The notes: generated by a model from the sequence alone, not told the origin. A stretch of DNA of 64,000 nt from Adiantum capillus-veneris (GCA_014529385.2 CM043958.1:126990817-127054816), one strand, 5' to 3'. Counted from the first letter of the stretch, positions 11,656-23,130 are shown. Numbers and translations are program-made.

Positions 11656-12249
11656 ATACCTGGGTTGGCTTACTATAGTTTATAGCTTCTTTTAGCTAGC
11701 CCAGGTATTTCCAAACCTTGCTTATGGTCAACATTTTCTAGCCTGATACTTGATGTTGGTTATAGTGAAGAAATGAAGATATTTAATACACATATAGAAT
11801 TTCCCTATGAAACATAATTTTTTATTGCAAAGTAAACCGCTCTCAAACCATGCTTTGCCCATTTAGCATACCAAACATTCTATTTGTGAAAACTTGAGAA
11901 TTGACTATAGTATTCTACGAAAACATACTAGTGCCTGTCTACATTAATTTTAGCAATCCCTTCTACCCAAAGAATTGTAAATAAAGTATACCCCAACAAA
12001 GTTCACTTGCAACCAATCAATATATGCACATTCAATATCCCATACCAAAAAAAATGCCTAAGCTATGGATTTGGAGCGAACTTCCAAAACCATGATTGGC
12101 AACAACCAATGGGAAACAAAACAATGTATACTTTGTTGCTTGCACATCCCTAAAGTGAAGTCATACTACATTTTTTGGATGGGTTGGCTATTACCAAATT
12201 CAAACATGAGTATTTTTAAGCTATAATTTGAGACAACAGTCTCAAATTA
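11656..12249. other. gene-free spacer between two copia relics
   Basis: AT-rich, with no gene seen. Near 11694-11750 there is an imperfect copy of the sequence just left of the relic's 5' end (9066-9132), with GCTTATGGTCAACATTTTCTAG versus GCTTATGCTCAATATTCTAG as the core, so the relic is flanked by direct repeats of roughly 60 bp. Confidence 0.5.
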
Positions 12250-12430
12250 TCCTACTAGATGTCTCAACATGATCATTAAGGATGAGCAAAAGTCCATCCC
12301 ATTAAGTGTGAAGTCTCTAGGGGGAGCATTATACTTCCTAACATTCATAGATGAGTCTACTAGAAAGGTGTGGGTTTATCTCTTGAAGTAGAAGAGAGAC
12401 ATCTTTAGTGTCTTTCAGAAGTTCTTAGCA

Positions 12431-12721
12431 TTGGTAGACAACCAATTGGGTAGAAAGATTAAATCTTTGCGCAATGACAATGGAGGCGAGTATATCTCCT
12501 CTGAATTCAAGGACTTTTGCTATAAACAAGGCATTAGAAGACAACTTACAACACTTTACACACCCGCCCAAAATGGTGTGGTTGAGAGGATGAATAGAAC
12601 CATTCAAAAACATGTCACTTCTATGTTGTCTACGGCCAACTTACCTCAAGAGATTTGGGGAGAAGCTATTACAATGACTGCTTACTTGATCAATCGGTTA
12701 CTAAAGTACAAGGTTCTGCAG
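12431..12721 (+). pseudogene. copia integrase core fragment
   Basis: The fragment reads LRNDNGGEYISSEFKDFC, PYTPAQNGVVERMNRT-like and IWGEAITMTAYLINR. These contain the second Asp and the Glu of the DDE triad. The first Asp would lie just upstream, around 12300-12350, where FLTFIDESTRKVWV is readable before a stop. It ends at TGA and is followed by frameshifted remains up to about 13260. Confidence 0.85.
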
Positions 12722-13302
12722 TGAGATGTGGACGAGCAAAGAGCCCAATTATGATAGATTACGTGTATTTGGGTGTGAGGCATTCTCACATGTGCCAAAA
12801 GCGCTTAGACAAAGCTGGACCGCAAATCACACAAGTGCATCTTCATTGGTTGGATATGGTGTGGGCGGAGAGATGGAATAATGTTTGCACTCGGAATTGA
12901 AGAAGGTTATACGGAGCTCACAGGTCATATTCAACAAGTCTAAGATGCATAAAAAGACAGTCATAGACATTGAGTATTGCAGAGTACGATTTGAGGATGT
13001 TGCCTCACTACCAATTACATAGAATGTTGGACGTGCTAGTGATGCACCTTCCACTAGTACACACACACATGTTGCTCGAGAAAGAGCAAAATCCAACAGT
13101 CAGGCACTTTGGATATCTACTCATACATCTCCTGCACCTGAGGGTTTTGAGCCATGATTAGACTACTTGCTAGTCATTGATTGCGGTGAACTCACTTGCT
13201 ACAAAGAGGCCATTCAAATGGATGATAGCGTGAAGTGGGAAGATGCTATGCAATTTGCCTATAGCTGCCTATAGCCCGATTTTAGCCAATGAAACTTGAG
13301 AA

Positions 13303-13941
13303 TTGATAGAGTTACCATCAGGTAAACAGGCATTGCCATTCAAATGGGTGTATAAGAATAAGTATATTACATATGATCCCGAGTCTAAGTATAAGGCTAG
13401 ATTGGTTGCTAAAGGGTTCAAGCAACCAAAAGGTGTGGATTTTGATGAAATCTTTTCTCCAGTGGTCAAGGTGACTACATTGCATCTTGTCGAGGACTTG
13501 GAATTGGTCCAAATAGATGTGAAGACAACGTTTCTTCATGGGGATCTTGAAGAGGATGTCTACATAAAACAACCAAAGGGTTTTGCGATAAAGCCTGAGA
13601 AGCCAACACGGGCAAAACCGGTGTGTAGACTCAACAAATTTTTGTATGGATTAAAGCAAGGTTCAAGGCAATGGTACATCAAGTTTGATAAGTACATTCA
13701 ATCCCAGGGTTATGTAAGGAGCCAAGTGGATCACTGCTTGTACACAAGGAGGTTAAATGATGGTTCCCTCACCATTCTGATTTTGTATGTGGATGATATG
13801 CTCATAGCCGAGAAGTCAAAAGATGAGATTGCACTTCTCAAGGATGCCTTAAGTGAGCAGTTTGCTATGAAAGATTTGGGTGATGCACATCATTTTCTTG
13901 GTATGCGTATCAAGAGAGATTGCAAACGTGGTATACCTTAG
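13303..13941 (+). pseudogene. copia reverse transcriptase fragment (second family)
   Basis: The 212 codons contain ALPFKWVYKNK, KARLVAKGFKQPKGVDFDEIF, QIDVKTTFLHGDLEEDVYI, LYGLKQGSRQWY and the intact catalytic box LYVDDM. About 20 residues around the usual VRxxLALA segment are deleted (VTTLHLVEDLELVQID), so it is probably non-functional. It ends at a TAG in the RT/RNase H linker. Confidence 0.9.
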
Positions 13942-13971
13942 CTTTCACAAGAAGAGTATATTCACAAGGTC

Positions 13972-14710
13972 TTGCAACATTTTAATATGCAAGGGAGAAA
14001 AGCATTGAGTACCCCAATGGTTGTATACAAAAAACTTAGCAAGCATGATTGTCCCAAATTGGATGTTGAAAAGGTTGAGATGGCAAAGGTGCCGTATTCT
14101 TTGGTAGTCGGCAGTCTCATGTTCTCCATGGTTAGCACCACACGGGTAGACATTGCATATGTAGTGGAAGTTGTCAGTATGTTTATGACAAATCCAAGCA
14201 GAAAGCATTGGGAAGTAGTGAAGCACATCTTGAGATACATCAAGGAATCACCCGGAAAGTGCTTACACTTTGGGAATAGTGATGCATCCATAGTTGGATA
14301 CATTGATTTGGATTATGCGGGTTGTGTGGACATGAGGCGATTTACATTTGGTTATGTTTTCTTGTTTGCTGGAGCGGCAATTTCTTAGAGCTCATGTATC
14401 CAGAATTGGACTTCGTCTTCCACCACTAAGGGAGAGTATATTATAGTTTCCAGTTCCAGTAAGGAAGCTGTGTGGTTATCTCGTCTAGTGGGAGACCTTG
14501 GTATACACCAGACTCCATTGCTACATTATGACAATCAGCTGAGATTGCATTAGCAAAGAACCCTGTGTTTCACTCCAAGTCAAAACACATAGAGGTCAGG
14601 TATCATGTGGTACATGATATTTTGGCTAGTAAACACATTGAGTTAGTCAAAGTTCACACGGATGAAAACCCAGCGGATGCTCTAACAAAGAGTTTAGCCT
14701 CATAGTGGTT
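13972..14710 (+). pseudogene. copia RNase H fragment (second family)
   Basis: It reads VGSLMFSMVSTTRVDIAYVV, KHWEVVKHILRYIK, GYIDLDYAGCVDMRRFTFGY, then after a stop at about 14387 continues in broken frames with the STTKGEYI.., KNPVFHSKSKHIEVRYH-like and ENPADALTKSL-like segments typical of the copia RNase H end. Confidence 0.85.
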
Positions 14711-14836
14711 TGCACATTGCATAGAGATAATGGACGTAGGGTGAAGCTACACTCACGCTTCACGTTTGTAAACTTGTACATAATAGCACCTGCATTCTTT
14801 AGCCACTTGGGCCATGTTGGCCTTCAAGTGGGAGAT

Positions 14837-15100
14837 TGTTGGGTTTTAGGCCAAATGGCCGACAGGTAATGGCCGGCCGCCCATCTACATTTTTTTTGTT
14901 ATAATGAAGAATAAGGAGATGAGAGTCCATTCTTTTATATGCTCCACCAAAACCTACTGTGTATGCTCATCCTCTTCACCTTCTCTCCTTCCCTTGCACT
15001 CATGGATCACCGCATCTACAATGCTTACCTTGAGTTGACAAACCACTCGACCCAAGTGGTTATGCCATGTCAATTGAGGCTTCATCTACTTGATGATCAC
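14837..15100 (+). repeat. 3' LTR start of the second copia family
   Basis: TGTTGGGTTTTAGGCC follows the polypurine tract directly. The right end was not resolved: no clear ..CA terminus or target duplication was found, so the end coordinate is approximate. A GC-rich palindromic segment (ATGGCCGGCCGCCCAT) lies near its start. Confidence 0.6.
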
Positions 15101-15130
15101 AAACACCATGCAATTTTACGTATAAGATGA

Positions 15131-17417
15131 ATGGGTTCCTTCCTAGGAGACGAGGAAGTAGCTAGACCCTTCCAACATGCCTTAAATCAAACTCCAAAGG
15201 GGCTCAATCTCTGAAGCTGTGATTTTTTTTGTTAGCCTAGGAAAAGGTTACTAATTAGCACCTCAATGTGATCCTCAAGCACATACAAATCCAATATTGA
15301 AGAGAATTTTTTCTTCCTATTTACTTGCACAAAGCCCCATCATGTTAAATGGCTCTAAATTGAGAATTTTCCTACAATAAGCATGTCATTGCAAAGTGTG
15401 CTAAATAATAGAGAAGCAAGTTCACCAAGCTTGCTTATCTATAATGGGTCTATAATAAAGCTACAAATTGGGTTGCTAACCCTTCAACTACTCAAGATGA
15501 TGTTGATGAAAGGGGTGTCCAGTCATGAATTGCCCCTCCATGGGAGCAACAACAAAAGGAGGCTCAAGAAGTCAAAATTTTGATAAGAAAGGCATGCTTT
15601 GACCACTCTACCAATACAACAAGGAATCTAAAACAGGAGGAAACAACAATTTAAAGAAATTGGCAACCTATTGATGTTTCACTTGTGGTGTGGAGCAGCT
15701 ATGACCCGTCCTAGGAAGAGGGCATGACACCTCTTCATTGTCTCAAGAAATATCCTCTTAGGCAGTTGTAACATCTACCTGTCATATATCTCCTCATGGT
15801 GGAATGATGATGCCAATTATAAACAAGTGACTGAAATCCAAGCTAGTTACACAAATGGTATATCACAAAGAGCTACCATTGCATATGCTTAGGGATAGAT
15901 ATCAACTAAGGTCCATAGCTTCAATGGATAATGGCTTATGCCTATATGAACATGAGAAAGGCAATCACTTCAATCTTCTGACATTGAAGGCTGATGTGTT
16001 AAGTGAGAGTAATAGACCATGGAGTTATATGGTGATCAAATATATATGCATGTAACATGGCTCAGATAAAGTATAGATTTGGAGAGAGCAATGAATATCA
16101 CCGCTAGCATGCATCTTGTGATGAAATCAAGATACCTACCATGAGTGAATGCCTTAGCTTTTAGTCAATGCCAAAGATTTTTTCTCCTCCTGTCAACTCA
16201 CCCACAAGGTCACCTCCTAAATCATGGTCAAGGAGGTAAATTTTATCTCGAACAACAATGGATCTTCTCCAACCAATTTCATGGAGCAACAAGCACACAA
16301 TGTCAAATTGACCAAGTACAAACTGCAAATTTCTTTGAAAATCTTGCAAAAGAGGGTGAAGGGAAATCAAAGGATGATTTTATTCTAAACAACGATAGTT
16401 TGAGGTTGAATTCTTTGCCTAGGATTGAAAAATGTGAGAATTCTTTCAAAGTTATTGTTGCACATGCCACTCAAAAGAAAAAAGAGGAGCAATTCAAACT
16501 AGACCTCATTGAGAAGGAATTTATAGCTTGCTTGGAACTTGCTAGTAGTGATTTGACAATGGAGCGACCTTTATAACAGATTTGGATGCTTTCTCAATAA
16601 ATGCAGGTTCAGCTATTACTAGCACATGGGATAATGAACAACATCAAGCAAGCACCTACATAGTAATGGTTTAGTCAAAGAGGACAAACCCTTGGTCTTA
16701 AAGTACATCACAATTGGCATTTGCAAACAACGGGGTAAGGAGATCTAGTGTCACACACTCATAGCTCCACACTCCTAGTCCAATATGATGTCTTATTGAA
16801 CATGGAGTAATTTAGGATGGCCTAATCTTGAAGAGACACATGGTCATCCCAAACTTGAAGTGATATAGGTAGGTGCCTTGGAGCACTCACAATTTTTATG
16901 AGCCTTAACACCCATGAAGCTAGTGTTACATTCTATGTGCACAAAAGCAAACATAGTTACAAGCATATTTGGTTATGTATCACAAGAATGGGATATGGAG
17001 CATGAAATCCTATTGGTAAGATCGCATGTTCTTTCCTCTATGCCACCTACCAAGTAATAAATGGAGGAAAACAACAAGTCAAAGGATCTCAATGGTGCAA
17101 TGAGCCAATAAGATCTTGAAGCCACTAAGGAAGAAGGAAAAGAGGTCCGAATACAACAAAGCAAGCACGAAGCTACAAGATCTCTGCAATTCTTAAAATT
17201 AAAAAAAGATATCTGCGCTTGCTAGCTCCTTAGCTACTCCAATAACGCTTAGACTTGATTTTCTTGATTAGAGATTATCTTAGAAGGTTGAGAAGGTGGT
17301 TGACAACCATCTTCTTGTTGCCATGCGCCTATGGGTTAAGTTATGCCCTCGGCCAACATAGAGTTGTTGGTTATGTCTCGCTATGCTAGCGTCCACTCGT
17401 GGTGTATCCACCAACAT
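15131..17417. other. unrecognised, largely gene-free DNA
   Basis: No known domain recognised. The longest open stretch, 16145-16576 (143 codons, plus), is Lys/Glu-rich toward its end and matches nothing I know. Broken frames elsewhere suggest further decayed retrotransposon DNA. The right end probably includes the left LTR or leader of gypsy A. Confidence 0.4.
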
Positions 17418-17435
17418 TGGTGTCGTTGTTGAGGA
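17418..17435 (+). other. gypsy-type primer-binding-site-like sequence
   Basis: TGGTGTCGTTGTTGAGGA resembles the tRNA-Asp-type primer site of plant gypsy elements (TGGCGCCGTTGCCGGGGA), with four mismatches. It follows a ..CCAACA terminus, as expected after a 5' LTR. Confidence 0.45.
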
Positions 17436-17616
17436 ACGAAGCCCTAGGTAGGTGACATAGACTAATCCTATGAGGTGAGAGTTCCTCTGGTGTGCCAGAG
17501 TATTCTTTTCTATCTTAGTTTAGTTAGGAAGTGCTGAGCTCAACAGATCGAACTTTAGAAGGTTTTCAACCTATCATACTGGAATTGTATAAAGGGGACA
17601 AGGGCTTGAATGATCT

Positions 17617-17940
17617 TTGGAGACAGATAAAGGAGCCAATGAAGCTAATGAACTAAACCAAAGGGTTAACAAAACCAGTATGGGAGAAGATGCTTTTCTT
17701 CCTCCTATTGCAGAATTTGAGGCAGGACCTCAAGCAGATCTAGAAATGCACTCGTATTGGGGAGACAAGGGGTCCATGAAATCTTGGGATAGTCAGTCTA
17801 TATCTCTGATAACTTTGCCCTCTTCTATCACAAAAACTCTCTACAAGGAAGGGTATGGACTCCCAGGGGTTGATAACCATCTTATCAACTCTAGTGACTT
17901 GTACCATTACTCTAGTCGAGATTCTCGGAATAAGATCTAA
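17617..17940 (+). pseudogene. gag-region remnant of gypsy A
   Basis: A 107-codon stretch with acidic, low-complexity composition upstream of the protease. It has no zinc knuckle and no strong match. It is assigned to gag by position only. Confidence 0.4.
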
Positions 17941-18120
17941 TATGTGGAATACAGTGGGAAAATGTCTCCAAAATTTTGGAGTAAGGGATCCAAATTCATG
18001 AACGTGGGAAGGAATCAAGGAATTAGAGAAACCTCAAGTAAACATGCAACCAGTGCCCTTAAACAAGGTAGGAGAATACTATGAAGGGGAAGATGAAAAT
18101 ATTTAGAAGGTGTCACCACC

Positions 18121-18190
18121 ATGGCAATTCTTGACAGTGGAGCTGGTGTAGCCATCATGACAAAGGATGTATGGAAGAAATGGGGAAAAC
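18121..18190 (+). pseudogene. gypsy A aspartic protease, 5' part
   Basis: It reads AILDSGAGVAIMTKDVWKKWG; DSG is the retropepsin active site. The frame is cut by copia copy 1 directly after TGGGGAAAAC and resumes at 23373. Confidence 0.85.
18186..18190. repeat. target-site duplication of copia copy 1 (left)
   Basis: AAAAC here is repeated at 23368-23372 directly after the 3' LTR, a perfect 5-bp duplication. Confidence 0.9.
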
Positions 18191-18417
18191 TGTTACCATA
18201 TACATGTGGTAGTGATGTGTGTGAACACACTAGGACCGCCGGGGCATTTTTTCCCTCTTTAGGAGGTTTTTTCCCCCGTGCACTGTATATACGCCCATCA
18301 CTCTAGGGCTATCTATCTTTCCATTGCACACTAAGTAACACACTCTCTATTGTGTGCTTTGAGCTTCCTTCGTCTTCTCCAAGCTGTGTGTGTTTCTCTG
18401 CAACCCTAATTCCAACA
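18191..18417 (+). repeat. 5' LTR of copia copy 1
   Basis: 227 bp starting TGTTACCATA and ending TTCCAACA. A TATA-like TGTATATACG lies near the middle. Against its own 3' LTR I count seven substitutions and no indels. Confidence 0.95.
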
Positions 18418-18431
18418 ATTGGTATCAGAGC
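18418..18431 (+). other. tRNA-iMet primer-binding site, copy 1
   Basis: ATTGGTATCAGAGC directly follows the 5' LTR; TGGTATCAGAGC is the standard plant copia primer site. Confidence 0.95.
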
Positions 18432-18779
18432 AGGTCACGTCCTCCCGGGCTTAGTCGCCAGCTGCTCCAGCACACGCCTGCTTACTTTCTCCGATTTCAG
18501 TGAGCTTTGGCAAGCGTTCGCAGGTCGACAAATATTTTGGGTGAGTTGGAAGAGCTCGGTCTGCTCAGAATTTTGATTTGGGCTCATTTCGCCCTCCGTT
18601 TCCACTACGGGCAGTACTGCACAGGTTATTTCGTCATTTTGTGCAGATTTTCTGTCAGTGCCGTTTTCTGCATAACAGGTGCCTTATAGTCTTCTACGGT
18701 TTGTGCTATATAGCACAAGTTGTTCCCGCTCCATTTCTCCTATTTTCGGGCAGTTTTCACATCAGGTGCAGCATTTACC

Positions 18780-20126
18780 ATGGCTGACAACAACAACACA
18801 GATGTGTTCAAGATGTTTGCTGCTGAGGACAGGTTGGATGGGGACAACTACCCTATGTGGGCTTATATGATGCAACACGTTCTTGTGTCAAAAGGTGTCT
18901 GGAACATTGTGCAGGGCATTGATGTACGTCCTGGTTCTGAAGATGTAGGCGATATTGAGGATGTTGCAGGTCTTGCTGCAAGGATTGCAGCTGTTAGAGT
19001 TGTTTTGCCTACAGCAGAACAAGCTCGTTGGGATGTTAAGGATGCGCAGGCTCATGCATTGATTGCGTTGTCTGTGAAGCGCACCATTATTCCTCACATC
19101 CGTTCAGCAAAATCTGCAAAACAGGCTTGGGATATTCTAGCAGGTCTTTATGCAAGCCGCAATGAGGCTAAAATTGCTTTGCTGCGTAAAGAGCTAGAGT
19201 CGAAGATTATGCATGAGGAAGATGATATGGACACTTTCCTTGCGAGTGTCAAGGATATCAATGAGCAACTCATTTCTGCAGGTGAAGTCATTTCTGACAG
19301 TTCCCTTGTGCAGACTGTTCTTGATGCCTTACCAGATTCCTACCAGACTTTTGCTAGTACTTGGAGACTGATGACCCAAGGAAATCCTGAAGTTGTCAAG
19401 CTTGATGCATTATGCACATTGCTGTTGCAAGAGTCACTTTCTAGAAAAAACAGGACTAGGTAGCGTGCAGTTGAACAGGCTTTTATTGCTTCTCAAAGAA
19501 AGGGTGGTAACAGTAATGCAGCCACTTCTTATGGTTCTGCTGCGAGTGGCAAAAATTCTGTTCCTAATGCTTCTGCTGGCAGCACTTCGTCTGGCAATTC
19601 TGGTGATAAGGGCAAAAAGAAGATGCGTTGCCATTATTGTAAAGCCAATGATCACTTGATCAAGTCGTGTCCTAAGTTGAAGGCCAAAGAGGCTAAGAAG
19701 AAAGAGGGTGGTTCCACTGCAAATGCTGGTTCCACTACAAATGCAGCCATTGTTGAGTCTTCTGTGAAAGGAGATTGTGATGCTGATGTTGATGCAGAAT
19801 GGGCTTTTAGCGCAGAGTGCACTTACAATCCTGCTGTCCATGATGCATGCTTGTCAGTTGCTGCAGATTCACATGTGTGGTATTTCGACAGTGGTGCTAC
19901 AAAGCACATTACCTCACATCGTGAATTGTTTACCTCTCTCGAGTCTGTCCCTCATGGGAATTCAGTCACTTGTGCCAACAACGCTCTTATCCAGTTCAGG
20001 GAGTTGGAAAGATTGTGCTCACTGCTGCTAATGGCAGTTCCTTCACACTTGTTGATGCACTTTATGTACCTGGGATCAAGAAGAATCTCTTGTCTGTATC
20101 CGCACTTGCTAGACTTGGACTTGTAG
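18780..20126 (+). pseudogene. copia gag plus protease start, copy 1 (interrupted by TAG)
   Basis: The start ATG at 18780 follows a TTTACC context (MADNNNTDVFKMF). Gag capsid-like residues 1-227 are followed by TAG at 19461-19463, where copy 2 has CAG. Past the stop, the same frame carries the zinc knuckle CHYCKANDHLIKSC (CX2CX4HX4C) and the protease motif WYFDSGATKHIT. The frame then runs out of phase and ends at 20126. The TAG would limit copy 1 to a truncated gag lacking nucleic-acid binding. Confidence 0.9.
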
Positions 20127-23065
20127 TCAAATTTGTGGATGACAGATGTACAGTTCATGATCTCAATTTTGGTGATGAAATTGTTGCATCTGGGCTTTTG
20201 TGCCGTGGGCTGTATAAGCTCACTTTGTATGACAAGTGTGGACAAAATTTTGCAAATGCTGTTGCAGATTCAAGGGCTATTTCAGATGCAAAACTTTGGC
20301 ATGCACGTTTTGGTCATCTGAATTTTGCCAGTTTGCTGCGTTTGCAGAAATCTGATATGGTTGCTTCTTTGCCGCCTCTTGAAGCACCTATCAAACATGT
20401 TTGTGAAGGCTGTATTCTGGGTAAAATGCAGCGTTCTAAGTTTCCAAAGGATGGTTCAGTTAGGGCCACATGCAGGTTGCAGCTTGTGCATAGTGACGTT
20501 TGTGGGCCCATGCAAACTCCGTCCTTGGGCAATTACCTGTACTTCGTGACTTTCATTGATGATTACTCCAGGCATGCGTGGGTATTTCCGCTTAAAGCGA
20601 AGTCCGAAGTTTTTATGTGCTTCAAACAATTTTTGGCTATGGCTGAAAATGTCTCAAAATGTACTATGGGCACCCTCCGTTCCGATCGAGGGGGGGAGTA
20701 TATGTCTCGTGAATTTAATGCATTTCTGGCTAGTCGTGGGATAAAACACCAATGTACAGTGCCTTATACACCTCAGCAAAATGGTGTTGCTGAGAGGAAA
20801 AACAGGTCACTAACGGAAATGGCACGATGTATGGTCAAAAGTCAAGCTTTGCCGCATTCTTTTTGGCTTGAGGCCATCATGTGTGCCACTTATGTACTTA
20901 ACAGGTGTCCTACGAAAGCTTTGCAGTCTATTACTCCATATGAAGCATGGCATGATAGAAAACCTTCTATTGAGCACATGCGTGTTTTTGGCTGTTTGGC
21001 ATATGCTTTGGTGCCACAAGTGCAGCGCAGAAAATTGGATGATAAGGCTGTCAAATGTATTTTTGTTGGTTATAGTGCTGAAAGCAAAGGTTACAAGTTG
21101 TATCATCCGCAAACAAAACGTATTTTGGTTTCACGGGATGTAGTGTTTGTGGAAGATTCTGTTCAACCCTTGCTGTCATGTACTAGAGACAGTAATGTAA
21201 GCTCACAGGACATTTATGACACTTTGTTGCCTCTTTTCAGTGGTGGAAATACGAATGTAAGTTCCAATGAGGCAAATGTACAGCCTATGGGGGTTTCTGA
21301 AAATGTTTTAGAACAGCCTATTACTGATGCACATGTACATGATGTACTTGATGAGGAAAGGGCTGAAAATGAGCAGGCTAGAGGTATGCCAAAATGGCTG
21401 GTGCACACTTTGCGTGACAGTAAATTGGATGCACCTTTATCTAGTCGTACTCGTTCAGGCTCTCGCCATGCATCTTATGCATCAGATTGTTATGCTTTGG
21501 CTGTGTCTAGTTTACATGATGTTGAGGAGCCTCTGTCTTTTGATGAAGCACAGAATTCAGAAAATTGGATTGCTGCCATGAAATCAGAATATGATGCACT
21601 TATAGAGAATGACACATGGACTTTATGTGATTTGCCTCCTGGCAAAAAGGCCATTGGTACGAAGTGGGTTTACAAGTTGAAACGCAAGCCGGATGGTGAG
21701 ATCGATTGCCATAAGGCTCGACTTGTTGCAAAGGGTTATGCACAACAAAAAGGCATAGATTATGAAGAGACTTTTGCTCCCACTTGTCGTATGACTACTG
21801 TGCGTTTTCTATGTGCATTGGCAGCTCATTTTGGTTGGGATGTACATGAATCAGACATTGTTACTGCTTTCTTGAATGGTGACATATTTGAGGAAGTTTA
21901 TGTAACGCAGCCTCGCGGTTTTGTCATAAAAGGACAAGAGGACAAAGTGTGCAAATGTAAGAAGGCTTTGTATGGGTTGAAGCAATCTCCTCGTGCTTGG
22001 TATGAGAAAGCTGACACTCATTTGGTTAAACGAGGCTTTCGTAACAGTCCAACAGAAAGCACATTGTATGTAAAGCGTGAGGATGATGTATTTCTCATTG
22101 TGGTTCTTTATGTTGATGATTTGCTGATCACTGGACCAAATGAGAGACATATTGCTGAATTTAAGGCTGATTTGAATGCTACTTTCAAGATGAAAGATTT
22201 GGGGCTGTTGCATCATTACTTGGGTATACAGTTTAAGCAGTGTGATGGTGGTATTGCCTTGTGTCAGAAAAGTTACATAGAGACATTGCTATGTAAGTTT
22301 GGACTTGAGGATTGCAAACCTATTGCCACTCCCATGGAAACAGGTTTGAAGTTGAGTCTACATGATGCTGGCGATCCTGCTGATGTCACTCTTTACCAAA
22401 CTGCTGTTGGCTGCCTCATTTATGTATGCAACACGAGGCCAGATATTCAGTTTGCAGTCTCGCAGGTCAGCAGATTTATGCATAGCCCAGGGTCTAAGCA
22501 TTGGCAGGCTGTCAAGAGGATTTTCCGCTACCTTAGTGGCACTTTACATCTTGGCTTGTTTTATCCCAAGGGGGGATCATTGCCGCCAGACTTACATGCT
22601 TTTTCGGACTCAGATTGGGCTGGTTGTTTTGACACGCGAGTGTCCACAAGTGGTTTTTGTTTCATGCTTGGCAGTTCATGTATATCATGGTTGAGCAAGA
22701 AGCAACCTACTGTGGCCACTTCGAGTTGTGAGGCTGAGTACAGGGCAGTCTTCACAGCTACGGTTGAGTGTGTATGGCTCAGACGCCTTATGGCTGACTT
22801 GGGTGTTGGACAGGACACTGCCAACACTATCTACACTGACAGTCAGAGCGCATTGGCAGTTGCGAGGAACCCAGTTTTTCATGCTCGCACAAAGCACATT
22901 GAGGTGCATTACCACTATGTCAGGGAGAGGCTCTCAGCAGGAGAGATCAGCTTGGCTTATGTGCCAACACAGGACAACCTTGCAGATCTTTTCACAAAGG
23001 CATTGTCTCGTGAGAAGCTTGAAGCTTTCCGCAAAGCTTTGGGCTTACTCCCCTTTGTGGACTGA
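19970..23065 (+). CDS. copia pol: protease end, integrase, RT, RNase H (copy 1)
   Basis: One open frame of about 1031 codons in the -1 frame relative to gag, open since 19925 and without a convincing ATG of its own. Order: protease tail (YPVQGVGKI..LYVPGIKKNLLSV), gag-pre-integrase zinc motif (WHARFGH..CEGC, about residues 110-155), integrase core with D (HSDVCG, about 175), D (RSDRGGEY, about 238) and E (GVAERKN, about 273), RT (GTKWVYKLK to LYVDDLLITG, YVDD about 713), and RNase H (SDSDWAGC to NLADLFTKAL, about 880-1020). All catalytic residues are intact. Without frameshifting it is not joined to gag, so expression as a normal polyprotein would fail. Confidence 0.93.
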   Translation: MCQQRSYPVQGVGKIVLTAANGSSFTLVDALYVPGIKKNLLSVSALARLGLVVKFVDDRCTVHDLNFGDEIVASGLLCRGLYKLTLYDKCGQNFANAVADSRAISDAKLWHARFGHLNFASLLRLQKSDMVASLPPLEAPIKHVCEGCILGKMQRSKFPKDGSVRATCRLQLVHSDVCGPMQTPSLGNYLYFVTFIDDYSRHAWVFPLKAKSEVFMCFKQFLAMAENVSKCTMGTLRSDRGGEYMSREFNAFLASRGIKHQCTVPYTPQQNGVAERKNRSLTEMARCMVKSQALPHSFWLEAIMCATYVLNRCPTKALQSITPYEAWHDRKPSIEHMRVFGCLAYALVPQVQRRKLDDKAVKCIFVGYSAESKGYKLYHPQTKRILVSRDVVFVEDSVQPLLSCTRDSNVSSQDIYDTLLPLFSGGNTNVSSNEANVQPMGVSENVLEQPITDAHVHDVLDEERAENEQARGMPKWLVHTLRDSKLDAPLSSRTRSGSRHASYASDCYALAVSSLHDVEEPLSFDEAQNSENWIAAMKSEYDALIENDTWTLCDLPPGKKAIGTKWVYKLKRKPDGEIDCHKARLVAKGYAQQKGIDYEETFAPTCRMTTVRFLCALAAHFGWDVHESDIVTAFLNGDIFEEVYVTQPRGFVIKGQEDKVCKCKKALYGLKQSPRAWYEKADTHLVKRGFRNSPTESTLYVKREDDVFLIVVLYVDDLLITGPNERHIAEFKADLNATFKMKDLGLLHHYLGIQFKQCDGGIALCQKSYIETLLCKFGLEDCKPIATPMETGLKLSLHDAGDPADVTLYQTAVGCLIYVCNTRPDIQFAVSQVSRFMHSPGSKHWQAVKRIFRYLSGTLHLGLFYPKGGSLPPDLHAFSDSDWAGCFDTRVSTSGFCFMLGSSCISWLSKKQPTVATSSCEAEYRAVFTATVECVWLRRLMADLGVGQDTANTIYTDSQSALAVARNPVFHARTKHIEVHYHYVRERLSAGEISLAYVPTQDNLADLFTKALSREKLEAFRKALGLLPFVD

Positions 23066-23130
23066 TCCTGTCCTCAGGGCATGGCACTTCCCTTTACTCA
23101 TGTGCCAGCTCTCGTTCACCGCATCACTCC

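Larger units (their letters stand above)
12250..14836 (+). mobile_element. 5'-truncated copia element of a second family
   Basis: Integrase, RT and RNase H remnants occur in order and end at a polypurine tract (AAGTGGGAGATTG) abutting a new LTR at 14837. Protein-level matches are to copia pol, but the sequence differs clearly from the 18/37-kb family. LTR, gag and protease are missing on the left, and several stops and frameshifts break the frame. Confidence 0.85.

Noticed and set aside
16145-16576. A new gene of 143 codons
   Set aside because: No start context, no recognisable domain, surrounded by broken frames; not supported beyond being open.
19434-19841. Minus-strand and alternative-frame ORFs inside the copia copies
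   Set aside because: They are shadows of gag and pol, recur identically in both copies, and have no domain of their own.
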